In this document: piece by piece, positions 15,757-23,758 of the stretch | How positions within the stretch are numbered: position 1 is the first letter of the stretch | How the letters are laid out: each line of letters starts with the position of its first letter | From: an uncultured Muribaculaceae bacterium | GTDB lineage: Bacteria; Bacteroidota; Bacteroidia; Bacteroidales; Muribaculaceae | Reading direction: 5' to 3' | DNA length: 64,000 nt | NCBI GenBank assembly: GCA_958436175.1 | Contig: CAUBJF010000001.1 | Span: 124,001-188,000 of the forward strand | Made by a program: the position numbers and the translations under genes | Notes under the pieces: generated by a model | What the model saw: the letters and a program-made list of their open reading frames with translations, nothing else | What the model was told of the DNA's origin: nothing | Database searches by the model: none

Positions 15757-18747
15757 TTAAAATGATACGTTAAAGCCAAGCGTATATGTCCGGGCATTAG
15801 GATATGAATTCATGTCGAGACCGCGGGCAAACAAAGTGTTTGAGCTTACTTCAGGATCAAACCCGGAGTATTTTGTGCAGGTAAACACGTTCTGTACCGA
15901 GAAATAGAAACGCAGACGGCTCATATAGGCTTTTTTAGAAATTGACTCGGGAAGTGTGTAGCCGAGCTGGATATTCTTCAGTCTGAAGTATGAACCATCC
16001 TCGATATAGAACTCACTCGGCAGTGAATTTCCGCCGTCAGCGTTTGTCACCTTGGCTACAGGCACGTAGGTGTTTGGATTTTCGGCTGTCCATGAATTCA
16101 GGACATCCTCAACCATGTTGTTAGCATAGTTGAAATAGTATTCGTATTTCCTGGCGTTGAATATCTTGTTCCCGCCGACACCATTGAAGAACATCGAAAG
16201 GTCGAAATCCTTATAGAAGAAATCGAGGTTGATGCCATAGCTGAGTTTGGGAATCGAATTACCAAGGATTACTTTGTCATCCGCAGTCACATTGCCGTCA
16301 CCATTTTCATCATGGAAGATGAAATTGCCGTCTGCATCGAATCCGTCAATCTTATAGCCATAGAACGACCCGATAGGTTCTCCCGGGCGAGTGATTGTTG
16401 CGGCATCGGAGAATTTAGACGAAAATGAACCGGCTGTTATAGGCTGGACATTGTCGCCGAGCGCAAGGACCTTATTCTTGAGTGTCGAGACATTAGCGGT
16501 AACGCTCATCCTGAAATCTCTTGTAAATGAACGATGCCAGTTGGCCATGAACTCCCAGCCCCGGTTTTCGACCGATGCAGTGTTCACGTATGGCGTTTCG
16601 TTCGAAGAATTAATCTCAAATATCTGTCCCGACGAAAGGTTGAGATCGATTGTCGCAAGAAGGTCTACATTCTTTTTATAGAAATAGTTCGCATGGAAAG
16701 TGACCTGGTTATTGAATAATCCAAGCTCTAATCCGACATCTGTAGTTTTAGATGTTTCCCATTTAAGGTTGGTCGTTTTGAGATATGCCGCACGGCCATC
16801 AGTAAAACGTTGTCCTCCGACTGTGTAGACAATAGGACCGAAGGCAATATTATCAAAGTTATAAGGCGAGAGGAAGTTCGCGCCAAGTTCACCATACGAA
16901 GCTGTCAGTTTAAGAAGCGAGACCGACGATCCCTGAAGGAACTTTTCATTGTGGATATTCCAACCGGCAGAAACTGCGGGGAAATAACCTGTACGGTAAT
17001 CTTTGTGGAATTTTGAAGATTCGTCACGACGGACACTTGCAGAAAGCAGGTATTTGCCATCAAAGTCATAGTTGACACGTGCGAAGAAAGACAGAAGGGC
17101 CGAGTTCTTTTCATTGGATGAAATTTTACCGTCGACATTTGTCACACCGACAATATTGGGAGCCCCTACGTCATTAATAGTATTATAACTCATGCCACGG
17201 TAGAACTCACGCATCCAGCTGTGACCGAGTGTGGCGGAGATGCTGTGTTTGCCGAAATCACGGTCAAAATTGAACACGTTATCCCATGTATAGTTAGAGG
17301 ACTGTCCTCGGCTTTCGCTCAGTGAATTCCTTGGATTACCGTAATCGCTATCGGGAGTTCCGTCTTCGTTCCATTTTGTATAATATACCGGCGTATGGTT
17401 GAAGCCGTGCGATGAGGTATAGTTGCCGCTGAAAGAAGTGGTAAACTTCAAACCCTTGATAATTTCGACGCCTGCACTAAAACCGCCCATCACATCAAAA
17501 TATGAAGTGTGCTGGTCGGTTGCGTAAAGACCACCGAAAGGATTGTTCCGGCGTGCATTTTCCGTTTCGATATAATATTCGGGTCCCCAGGAAGCGTATC
17601 TGCCAAACTCATCAGTTACTGGCAGAGTCGGCATTCCTATATTGAATGTCGAAGTCGGTGTGCGTTTACGCCAAACAATCTGTGCATTCTCGCTGACAAA
17701 AAAACGTCCGAATTTCCAGTTCGAATTAGTTCTGGCATTGTATTTCTCGTATTCAGATTTTAGTGTCATGCCTTCCTGGTTAAGATAACCGAGCGAGAAC
17801 GAATAGGTTCCAAAATCATTACCACCCGACACTGCAATGTCCGCCGTATAGACAGGGGCGTTTCGAGTCCATTCATCGACCCAATCGGTATCGACGGCAG
17901 GATTTGTAGGATTTTCATTTTCGGGTGCCCGGGCAAGGCCACTGTTGTCGCTTACCATATTGGCGAACTCACGCCACTGAGCTGCATTAAGGAATTTCGG
18001 AGTGTGAGCCAGGGTCTGTATGCTGAAAGCGAAATTAGCGTCTACCTTTACAGAACCCTTCTGTCCGTTCTTGGTCGTAATCAAGACAACGCCATTGGCG
18101 GCACGCGAACCGTAGATTGCAGCCGCCGCACCGTCTTTCAAAACCTGAATGCTCTCGATGTCGGCTGGATTAAGAGTCGTAAGCCCATTGTTCGAGAAAA
18201 CACCGTCGATTACATAAAGTGGTTCTGTTGCCGTTAACGAAGCTGCGCCACGCACAACGATATTAACATCGGCACCTGCTATACCGCCTTGCTGAACGAC
18301 GTCTACGCCGGCAGCCCTGCCTTGAAGTGCAGAAGCGACATTCGACGAAGTCTGCTTAACAACATCTTTGGACGAAATCGTTGCAACGGAGGACGACATT
18401 TTAGAGCGGTTCTGTGTACCATAGCCGATTACAACTACCTCATCCAGTGCCGTTTCGTTTTCTTCCAATACGACATCTATGACAGTGCGGCCATCGACAG
18501 CTTCCTCATGGGGCGTGTATCCGATGTAACTGAAGACAAGCGTTGCTTTTCCATCGACACTGACCGAATAATGTCCGTCGATGTCGGTGACGGATCCATA
18601 TCCTGGCACGTTTTTGACAGAGACTGAGGCACCGATCAAAGGCTCCCCGGTTGTGTCTGTAACCGTACCTGTCACCGTTATCTTCTGTGCGGTCGCGGCA
18701 AAAGCCAGTATACAGCACAGCAGAAATGTGATAAGTTTTTTTGTCAT
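15757..18747 (-). CDS. SusC/RagA-family TonB-dependent transporter (sialic acid PUL)
   Basis: A 996-aa outer-membrane transporter: signal peptide (LLCCILAFAATAQ), carboxypeptidase-regulatory-like domain (TVTGTVTDTTGEPLIGASV), TonB-box region ALDEVVVIGYG at about residues 102-112, plug domain with GVDVVQQGG and the SusC signature VLKDGAAAAIYGSRAANGVVLITTK, then a long beta-barrel ending with the aromatic terminus TLGFNVSF. It works with the downstream SusD as a lidded importer. It lies 26 nt after nanE, so the catabolic and import genes share one transcript, which ties this pair to sialic acid or sialylated oligosaccharides. Confidence 0.94.
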   Translation of the reverse strand: MTKKLITFLLCCILAFAATAQKITVTGTVTDTTGEPLIGASVSVKNVPGYGSVTDIDGHYSVSVDGKATLVFSYIGYTPHEEAVDGRTVIDVVLEENETALDEVVVIGYGTQNRSKMSSSVATISSKDVVKQTSSNVASALQGRAAGVDVVQQGGIAGADVNIVVRGAASLTATEPLYVIDGVFSNNGLTTLNPADIESIQVLKDGAAAAIYGSRAANGVVLITTKNGQKGSVKVDANFAFSIQTLAHTPKFLNAAQWREFANMVSDNSGLARAPENENPTNPAVDTDWVDEWTRNAPVYTADIAVSGGNDFGTYSFSLGYLNQEGMTLKSEYEKYNARTNSNWKFGRFFVSENAQIVWRKRTPTSTFNIGMPTLPVTDEFGRYASWGPEYYIETENARRNNPFGGLYATDQHTSYFDVMGGFSAGVEIIKGLKFTTSFSGNYTSSHGFNHTPVYYTKWNEDGTPDSDYGNPRNSLSESRGQSSNYTWDNVFNFDRDFGKHSISATLGHSWMREFYRGMSYNTINDVGAPNIVGVTNVDGKISSNEKNSALLSFFARVNYDFDGKYLLSASVRRDESSKFHKDYRTGYFPAVSAGWNIHNEKFLQGSSVSLLKLTASYGELGANFLSPYNFDNIAFGPIVYTVGGQRFTDGRAAYLKTTNLKWETSKTTDVGLELGLFNNQVTFHANYFYKKNVDLLATIDLNLSSGQIFEINSSNETPYVNTASVENRGWEFMANWHRSFTRDFRMSVTANVSTLKNKVLALGDNVQPITAGSFSSKFSDAATITRPGEPIGSFYGYKIDGFDADGNFIFHDENGDGNVTADDKVILGNSIPKLSYGINLDFFYKDFDLSMFFNGVGGNKIFNARKYEYYFNYANNMVEDVLNSWTAENPNTYVPVAKVTNADGGNSLPSEFYIEDGSYFRLKNIQLGYTLPESISKKAYMSRLRFYFSVQNVFTCTKYSGFDPEVSSNTLFARGLDMNSYPNARTYTLGFNVSF

Positions 18748-18773
18748 GGGAAATAGAATTATTAATTAAGGTG

Positions 18774-19949
18774 TTAAGAAATTATATCTTCACATAGGGT
18801 GCAACTTTTTACAAGCATGCGGGGTATATGAAAAGGTCCTTTGAAGATATTGCCTTTTGCCGGTTGTGCGACAGAGCCGTCACGATGGAGATATCCGAAC
18901 CATTCCCCGTACTCCCAGTCGGGAAGATGGTTGTAAGTCCATTCATGAATCATTCTGTGCATTTCAAGATACTTGGGATTTTTTGTGGCTTCATAGGCAT
19001 AAAGCGTGGCAATGATAGCCTCCGTCTGTGGCCACCAGAACTTCATGTCCTGCGAGTAATCCTGACAGGGGAGGTTACGGCAATCCCGGAAATTAATTAT
19101 ACCTCCGAACTCCTTGTCCCAGCCCCATTCCCAAGACCAATCAAGGATGGTCGTCGCCATATCGACAAGTTTTTTGTCCCATCCTCTGTACTTGGCTTCT
19201 TCAAGAAGGAACCACGAAGTCTCTATACAATGACCGGGATTTATTACTCGGCCTGAGCAAGTATCGATAAGGTCGCCTTCCGGTGTCACTGTTTCAAGAA
19301 GTGCTTTAAACTCCGGATGTATGAACAGCTTCAGGGTATTAATCGATTCTTCTATCTGCTCGTCGAGTTCAGGATCCTGGACAGCCTCGCGTATACGGGA
19401 TGCCGTATTGATAAGGATCATCGTTATGGAATGACCTAATGCTGGCTGTGTCGGCAGGTATTTAGGCTCAAGAATGCCCGGAGTCTTGATAAAACGTCGG
19501 ATGTTTTTGAACAACTTGAGGGCCTTCTCCGCATATTCCGGGTCTTTTGCCGCTATTGAATATTCCGACATGGCTATTGCCGCGAAACACTCGGAGAACA
19601 CGTAACGGCGTTTGCGGAGGGGCTTTCCATCCGATGTCACCTCGAAGAACATTCGTCCGTCGGTGTCAAAACAATGAGCTTCGATAAAATCGATACAGCT
19701 CTTGGATGCCTCAAGCCATTCCGGATTATTCTCGATGTTGTTATATGCGAACGCGGCAGTGAATCCGAAACGGCCCTGAAACCATACTGATTTCGTAGTA
19801 TCGATGACTGTTCCGTCGCGGTCAACGCAGGTGTAGACACCTCCGTTGACTTTGTCAAGACCGTTTTTGATCCAGAAAGGCATAATATCGTCAATCAGCC
19901 CCTCTCGGTATGTCTTAGAACATTCTGCAAGATATTGCTGCTCTGTCAT
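18774..19949 (-). CDS. nanE: AGE-family N-acetylmannosamine/N-acetylglucosamine 2-epimerase
   Basis: A 391-aa (alpha/alpha)6-barrel enzyme of the N-acylglucosamine 2-epimerase/renin-binding-protein family. Conserved pieces are VWFQGRFGFTAAFAYN, LGHSITMILIN, the catalytic-His segment NPGHCIETSWFLLEEA, and the second conserved region MKFWWPQTEAIIATLYAYE near the C-terminus. The likely reaction is ManNAc to GlcNAc, as for the NanE used by Bacteroides fragilis. It lies 9 nt after nanL and directly upstream of susC, which supports that substrate over cellobiose or mannose epimerases of the same fold. Confidence 0.88.
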   Translation of the reverse strand: MTEQQYLAECSKTYREGLIDDIMPFWIKNGLDKVNGGVYTCVDRDGTVIDTTKSVWFQGRFGFTAAFAYNNIENNPEWLEASKSCIDFIEAHCFDTDGRMFFEVTSDGKPLRKRRYVFSECFAAIAMSEYSIAAKDPEYAEKALKLFKNIRRFIKTPGILEPKYLPTQPALGHSITMILINTASRIREAVQDPELDEQIEESINTLKLFIHPEFKALLETVTPEGDLIDTCSGRVINPGHCIETSWFLLEEAKYRGWDKKLVDMATTILDWSWEWGWDKEFGGIINFRDCRNLPCQDYSQDMKFWWPQTEAIIATLYAYEATKNPKYLEMHRMIHEWTYNHLPDWEYGEWFGYLHRDGSVAQPAKGNIFKGPFHIPRMLVKSCTLCEDIIS

Positions 19950-19958
19950 AGGATAGAA

Positions 19959-20876
19959 TTAGAATTTATTGCAACGTTCAAAGAAGTTGATAGCTTCGAG
20001 CTCAGCCTTCATGGCGGCTTCTTCCTCTTCCGTCATGTTCCTGAACGGAGTACGATTCGGGCCGAGATCAAGGCCGATGAGTTTCATTATACGTTTGCCG
20101 CCAACGATATTGCCACGGTAATTGCAGATTACGTTTATGACGGCCTGAGAGAAATTCTGCTTCTCCCTGGCTGTTTCAAGATCCCCTTTTTCCCATGCGT
20201 CGATGATACCGACGAGTTCACGGCCATTGTAGTTCGTCGTACCGCCGATACCGCCTTGAGCCCCGCCTTGTGCCAGAGAGGGAAGTATTGTCTCATCCTG
20301 TCCATGGAGCATGTCGAATTTACCGTTCTTGTAGAGACGGCACTGATTGTATTCGTAGAGGCTTTCGAAGGTATATTTTATGCCTGCGAAATTTGGTATA
20401 CGACCATCTACGGCCTTCAGCATTTCAAGCATCGGGAGGTACGCGCCATTGAAAGCCGGGATATGGTAATAGTAGAATGGTAATGATGGTGCGGCCGAGG
20501 CTATTGCCTCACAGTACTTGACGAGTTCTTCGACACGCCCTATCTTTGGGAATGGAGGAGCCATAGCCCCTATACCCCATGCACCTATCTTCTCTGCATG
20601 ACGTGCGAGCTCTGCGCTTTCACGTAGGCAGCAACTGCCAACATGAACGATTACTTTAAAATCATCGGGCACAGCCTTGACCCAGGCTTCCGCAACCTGT
20701 TTACGCTCGTCCGGAGTCAGCATATAGCCTTCGCCTGACGAACCATTGATGAATACGCCCTTGAGACCATTCTTTGCCAGCATCGCAGCATATGCCGCAA
20801 TCGGCTCGAGATTGATATCTCCATTCGGATGCATAGGAGTAAACGGAGCATCAATCAGACCTTTGATTTTTTCCAT
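19959..20876 (-). CDS. nanL: N-acetylneuraminate lyase
   Basis: A 305-aa TIM-barrel aldolase of the DHDPS/NAL superfamily, normal in length. It has the substrate-carboxylate loop GSSGEGYMLTPDER, the catalytic Tyr in FYYYHIPAFNG (about residue 137), the Schiff-base Lys in FAGIKYTFESL (about residue 166) and the GGIGGTTNYNG region. IKYTF and YYHIPA are typical of sialic acid lyases rather than DHDPS. The reaction is Neu5Ac to ManNAc plus pyruvate in the cytoplasm. It sits between yhcH/nanQ and nanE, consistent with the pathway order. The symbols nanA and nanL are both used for this enzyme. Confidence 0.93.
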   Translation of the reverse strand: MEKIKGLIDAPFTPMHPNGDINLEPIAAYAAMLAKNGLKGVFINGSSGEGYMLTPDERKQVAEAWVKAVPDDFKVIVHVGSCCLRESAELARHAEKIGAWGIGAMAPPFPKIGRVEELVKYCEAIASAAPSLPFYYYHIPAFNGAYLPMLEMLKAVDGRIPNFAGIKYTFESLYEYNQCRLYKNGKFDMLHGQDETILPSLAQGGAQGGIGGTTNYNGRELVGIIDAWEKGDLETAREKQNFSQAVINVICNYRGNIVGGKRIMKLIGLDLGPNRTPFRNMTEEEEAAMKAELEAINFFERCNKF

Positions 20877-20907
20877 TGTGTGATTTATATGATTGTTAGA
20901 AGTATTG

Positions 20908-21354
20908 TCAGACTTTGACTTTGCCGATCAGTTTCCTGATACTATGACTGCTTATTGCCGGAGCATGCGGATCCTCCGGGAAAACGATGCAGTACTCTCC
21001 GGGGTGGAGTTCCACATAGAACCTCGGAGCATCATCGCTTAACGCGCAATCTCCCTCATCCTCATATTCCTTAGTATAATGGGAAATTTCGTCAAGTGGC
21101 TTCCACCCTATTTTCTCATTTCCCCCGAGAAGGATATGAACATCTATATATTTACGATGCATCTCAAGCGGCTGATCATCCTGGGACACTCCGGAAATAT
21201 CAAGGTTCATGACAAAGACCCGGTCTTCGTCCACAGTTATTTTCCCTAAGGGAAGTTTATTAAAGTCTGTACTTTTTATAAAGTCAAACAGCACTTTTAG
21301 AGCTGGATGAAGCAACTCTGCTCTTTTTGTGTTACTTAGTTTGCCTATTTCCAT
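20908..21354 (-). CDS. YhcH/YjgK/YiaL (NanQ-like) family protein
   Basis: A 148-aa cupin-like protein (beta-sandwich family DUF386) with the motifs MNLDISGV, HRKYIDVHILLGGNEKIGW and ELHPGEYCIVFPEDPHAP, where His and Glu residues form a metal site. E. coli YhcH (NanQ) has been linked to anomer interconversion of sialic acid, which would supply the form used by the lyase. It is the first gene of the operon, 31 nt before nanL, and its ATG at 21352-21354 lies about 16 nt after the predicted transcription start. Length is normal for the family. Confidence 0.85.
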   Translation of the reverse strand: MEIGKLSNTKRAELLHPALKVLFDFIKSTDFNKLPLGKITVDEDRVFVMNLDISGVSQDDQPLEMHRKYIDVHILLGGNEKIGWKPLDEISHYTKEYEDEGDCALSDDAPRFYVELHPGEYCIVFPEDPHAPAISSHSIRKLIGKVKV

Positions 21355-21376
21355 GTCTATGGTTTTAAAACGACTG

Positions 21377-21408
21377 CAAATTAACGAACTATTTTTCTAT
21401 CCTGCAAA
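21377..21408 (-). promoter_or_regulatory. Promoter of the sialic acid operon
   Basis: On the minus strand TTTG (21405-21408) and TTAATTTG (21377-21384) are separated by exactly 20 nt, close to the Bacteroidetes consensus (one mismatch in the -7 box). The predicted start gives a 5' leader of only about 16 nt before the yhcH/nanQ ATG. Confidence 0.65.
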
Positions 21409-21836
21409 TTTTATTCTAAAATATTTTATTAATATCGCGTTTGTTTTTAAATAACGCCTCCAAGAATACCCTTAAAAGGTCTTGTTGTTTAAAATTAACA
21501 TTTCACATTAACTATATGAACTTATGAATGATACACTTTCACTTCCCCTTTCTTTATTTTGCGGCTCATTTTGTTATCAAAATGGCACATTTATAAAATA
21601 ATTAGGACACAAACAAGCAATCAGGCGGAATTTCTTTATTAAGACGACTGAGAGACCATAAATTCCACCCACACCAACTACTATTAGAAGAATATTTACA
21701 CATCCAGGAGTTATATTCATAAAGTAAAAGAATATACCCTGCGTATATTAGTAAATTTTGAGATAAATACAAATTCGGATAATGAGCGTTTACTGTCCTC
21801 CGAAATTGATAATAATATTCCCCAAAACTAAATTGT
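21409..21836. other. AT-rich divergent intergenic region
   Basis: About 430 nt of AT-rich sequence between the two divergent promoters. No credible coding frame is seen. TTAGTAAAT (21748-21756) is the reverse complement of ATTTACTAA in the ROK-gene promoter, and TTTACTGT occurs at 21789-21796. These may be part of a regulator-binding array; otherwise nothing is recognised. Confidence 0.4.
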
Positions 21837-21880
21837 AATATTTACTGTAATTGAATTTTGAAAAATATTTACTAACTTTG
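21837..21880 (+). promoter_or_regulatory. ROK-gene promoter with direct repeats (candidate operator)
   Basis: TTG (21851-21853) and TAACTTTG (21873-21880) are 19 nt apart and form a Bacteroidetes-type promoter 26 nt before the regulator start. AATATTTACT occurs at 21837-21846 and again at 21864-21873, overlapping the -7 box. A repressor bound there would block its own transcription. The operator role is inferred. Confidence 0.5.
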
Positions 21881-21905
21881 CAATATATAATAATATATAG
21901 ACAAT

Positions 21906-23105
21906 ATGCCCCTACCATTGCTCCCCGATACCGAACGAGGATATAACAAGAAAAAGATTATCACGTCGTTCTTCTACAATCTCAATGCTACAATACCTGA
22001 GCTTGCGAAAGAACTGAATCTTAGCATCCCGACCGTTACGAAACTGGTCAATGAGATGGTTGATGATGGCATCCTGAACGATTATGGCAAAAGTGACTCC
22101 AAGACCGGCAGAAAACCAAGTACCTATGGACTGAATCCTCAATCCGGTTATTTCCTCGGGATTGACATCAAACGTAATCATGTCAATATAGGTATCTGCA
22201 ATTTCAACGGAGACATTGTCAGACAGGATTTTGACATACCGTTCAACGAGTCCACTCCCATGGACGACATCAATGAGATTTGCCAGATTGCGACTGATTT
22301 TATCAAATCCAGTGGAATCGACAAATCCAAAATATTGAATACGTGTGTAAACATAAGCGGACGAGTGAATCCCTCTACGGGTTTCAGCTATAGCATGTTC
22401 AATTTCTCCGAAACACCGATTACAGACATCTTCACAGAGAAAATTGACCTGCCTGTATGCATTGAAAACGATACGAGGTCGATGACATATGGGGAATGCC
22501 TGAGAGGTACGACAGTAAGCGGAGAAAAGAACATATTATATGTCAACCTCGGCTGGGGTCTCGGACTGGGAATTGTAATAAACGGATTAGTATATGAGGG
22601 CAAATCCGGTTTTGCCGGTGAGATTGGTCACATAAGTGCATTCGACAATGAGCTGCTGTGTCACTGTGGGAAAAAAGGATGCCTGGAAACCGAAGTCTCC
22701 GGCTTAGCATTGCATCGCGAATTAATAGCCAATATCAAAGAAGGAAAAGTTTCGGTTCTCTCAGCAAAAGTAGAGAAAAATGAACCAATAAGTCTCAATG
22801 ACATAATCGAGGCCATCAACAATGAGGATTTCCTGTGTATAGATTTGTTGGAAAAAATAGGAGAAAAGCTCGGCAAACAGCTGGCCAATATGATCAACAT
22901 ATTCAATCCCGAGCTTGTAGTTATCGGTGGTACTTTATCTGCCGCGGGAGACTATCTTATTCAGCCGATCAAGCAGGCCGTTAAGAAATATTCCTTAAAA
23001 CTTGTAAACAACGACAGTAAGATTGTCTGCTCGAAATTACATGAAAAAGCCGGAATAATCGGAGCCTGCATGACCGCCCGAAGACAAATGTTCGAGAGAA
23101 GCTAA
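21906..23105 (+). CDS. ROK-family transcriptional repressor of the sialic acid PUL
   Basis: A 399-aa NagC/Mlc-type protein. The N-terminal winged helix-turn-helix (about residues 18-72: IPELAKELNLSIPTVTKLVN) is followed by a ROK sugar-binding fold with GIDIKRNHVNIGI, ENDTRSMTYGE, LGWGLGLGIVINGLVYEGKSG, the zinc motif GHISAFDNELLCHCGKKGCLE and VVIGGTLSAAGD. The ATP-binding DxGxT of ROK kinases is replaced by DIKRN, so it should not phosphorylate sugar. It is divergent from the operon and probably senses ManNAc, GlcNAc or a phosphate of these; the effector is not deducible. The candidate operators are the repeats in its promoter. Confidence 0.85.
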   Translation: MPLPLLPDTERGYNKKKIITSFFYNLNATIPELAKELNLSIPTVTKLVNEMVDDGILNDYGKSDSKTGRKPSTYGLNPQSGYFLGIDIKRNHVNIGICNFNGDIVRQDFDIPFNESTPMDDINEICQIATDFIKSSGIDKSKILNTCVNISGRVNPSTGFSYSMFNFSETPITDIFTEKIDLPVCIENDTRSMTYGECLRGTTVSGEKNILYVNLGWGLGLGIVINGLVYEGKSGFAGEIGHISAFDNELLCHCGKKGCLETEVSGLALHRELIANIKEGKVSVLSAKVEKNEPISLNDIIEAINNEDFLCIDLLEKIGEKLGKQLANMINIFNPELVVIGGTLSAAGDYLIQPIKQAVKKYSLKLVNNDSKIVCSKLHEKAGIIGACMTARRQMFERS

Positions 23106-23595
23106 ATGAACTTGTAGCCGGAGGACCGGCAGCGACAGCTGCCCTCTTATGAATCTCTTCCTTCACCGTATCAGATTCTCTATAACTGACGAGATCCTCC
23201 GGCGTTCTCTTACGAGTAAGCTTGCCAAATATCAGTCGCCTGAGATCCGTAGACCTTAGGGCTTCATGCTCCCGAATCAGAGCGAGTACCATCAGTTCGA
23301 TAGTATCCGGCTGCAGCGGATAGACATAACGCCTGCAATTGAGGAAATCCGGCAAGAGATCCAGGGATACAAAACCGGCCTTGCGCCTGAAAAATTTCCC
23401 GTAAGCCGTGGTATGATCTCGTATCACGGGGCCTTTCCATTCCCAGCAACCTTCATCATCACCATTTCCTCCAAAGAGCATCCCGGGGGCAGCCATCTCT
23501 TCCACTCAAAAACCATGTATGCTATTCGAGAAGAAAGGCAGCATTCCGTAATGAAGAGCGGCCTTTTCCATATCTCGTTTACTTGCTATTCTCAT
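23106..23595 (-). pseudogene. Broken AlkZ-related (YcaQ-like) gene
   Basis: A minus-strand ATG at 23593-23595 opens a frame reading MRIASKRDMEKAALHYGMLP and then FFSNSIHGF, which stops at TGA (23506-23508). The same frame resumes as VEEMAAPGMLFGG and contains GCWEWKGPVI, TAYGKFFRRKAGFVS and LLPDFLNCRRYVYP. This WEWKGP...YGKFF.GKAGF pattern is typical of an AlkZ-related protein family of gut anaerobes. The C-terminal part degenerates after RRLIFGKLTRKRTPEDLV and runs into the 3' end of the ROK gene, so the normal end is missing. The TGA sits where relatives have Ser (GFS-EE), consistent with TCA to TGA. It is judged inactive. Confidence 0.68.
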
Positions 23596-23693
23596 ATCGA
23601 TATTTAATCATATACTAATACAGTCTATCTTATGTATGCAGAATAGTAAATCACAAGGAAAATACATCCTAAATAATTCGTTCGTAGGCATGC

Positions 23694-23720
23694 TTTAGTT
23701 CACATTTTTCATTAACTTTG
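23694..23720 (+). promoter_or_regulatory. Promoter of the FRG-domain gene
   Basis: TAACTTTG at 23713-23720 matches the -7 consensus, with a weaker TTTAG at 23694-23698 in the -33 region. It predicts a leader of about 30 nt before the ATG at 23759. The stretch 23596-23693 is AT-rich and holds nothing else recognised. Confidence 0.55.
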
Positions 23721-23758
23721 CCATAAGTTCAACTACTATAATAACAACTTCTACAGTT

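Noticed and set aside
23266..23607. 113-codon plus-strand frame after the ROK gene
   Set aside because: It is the complement of the AlkZ-related pseudogene, whose minus-strand frame has clear family motifs.
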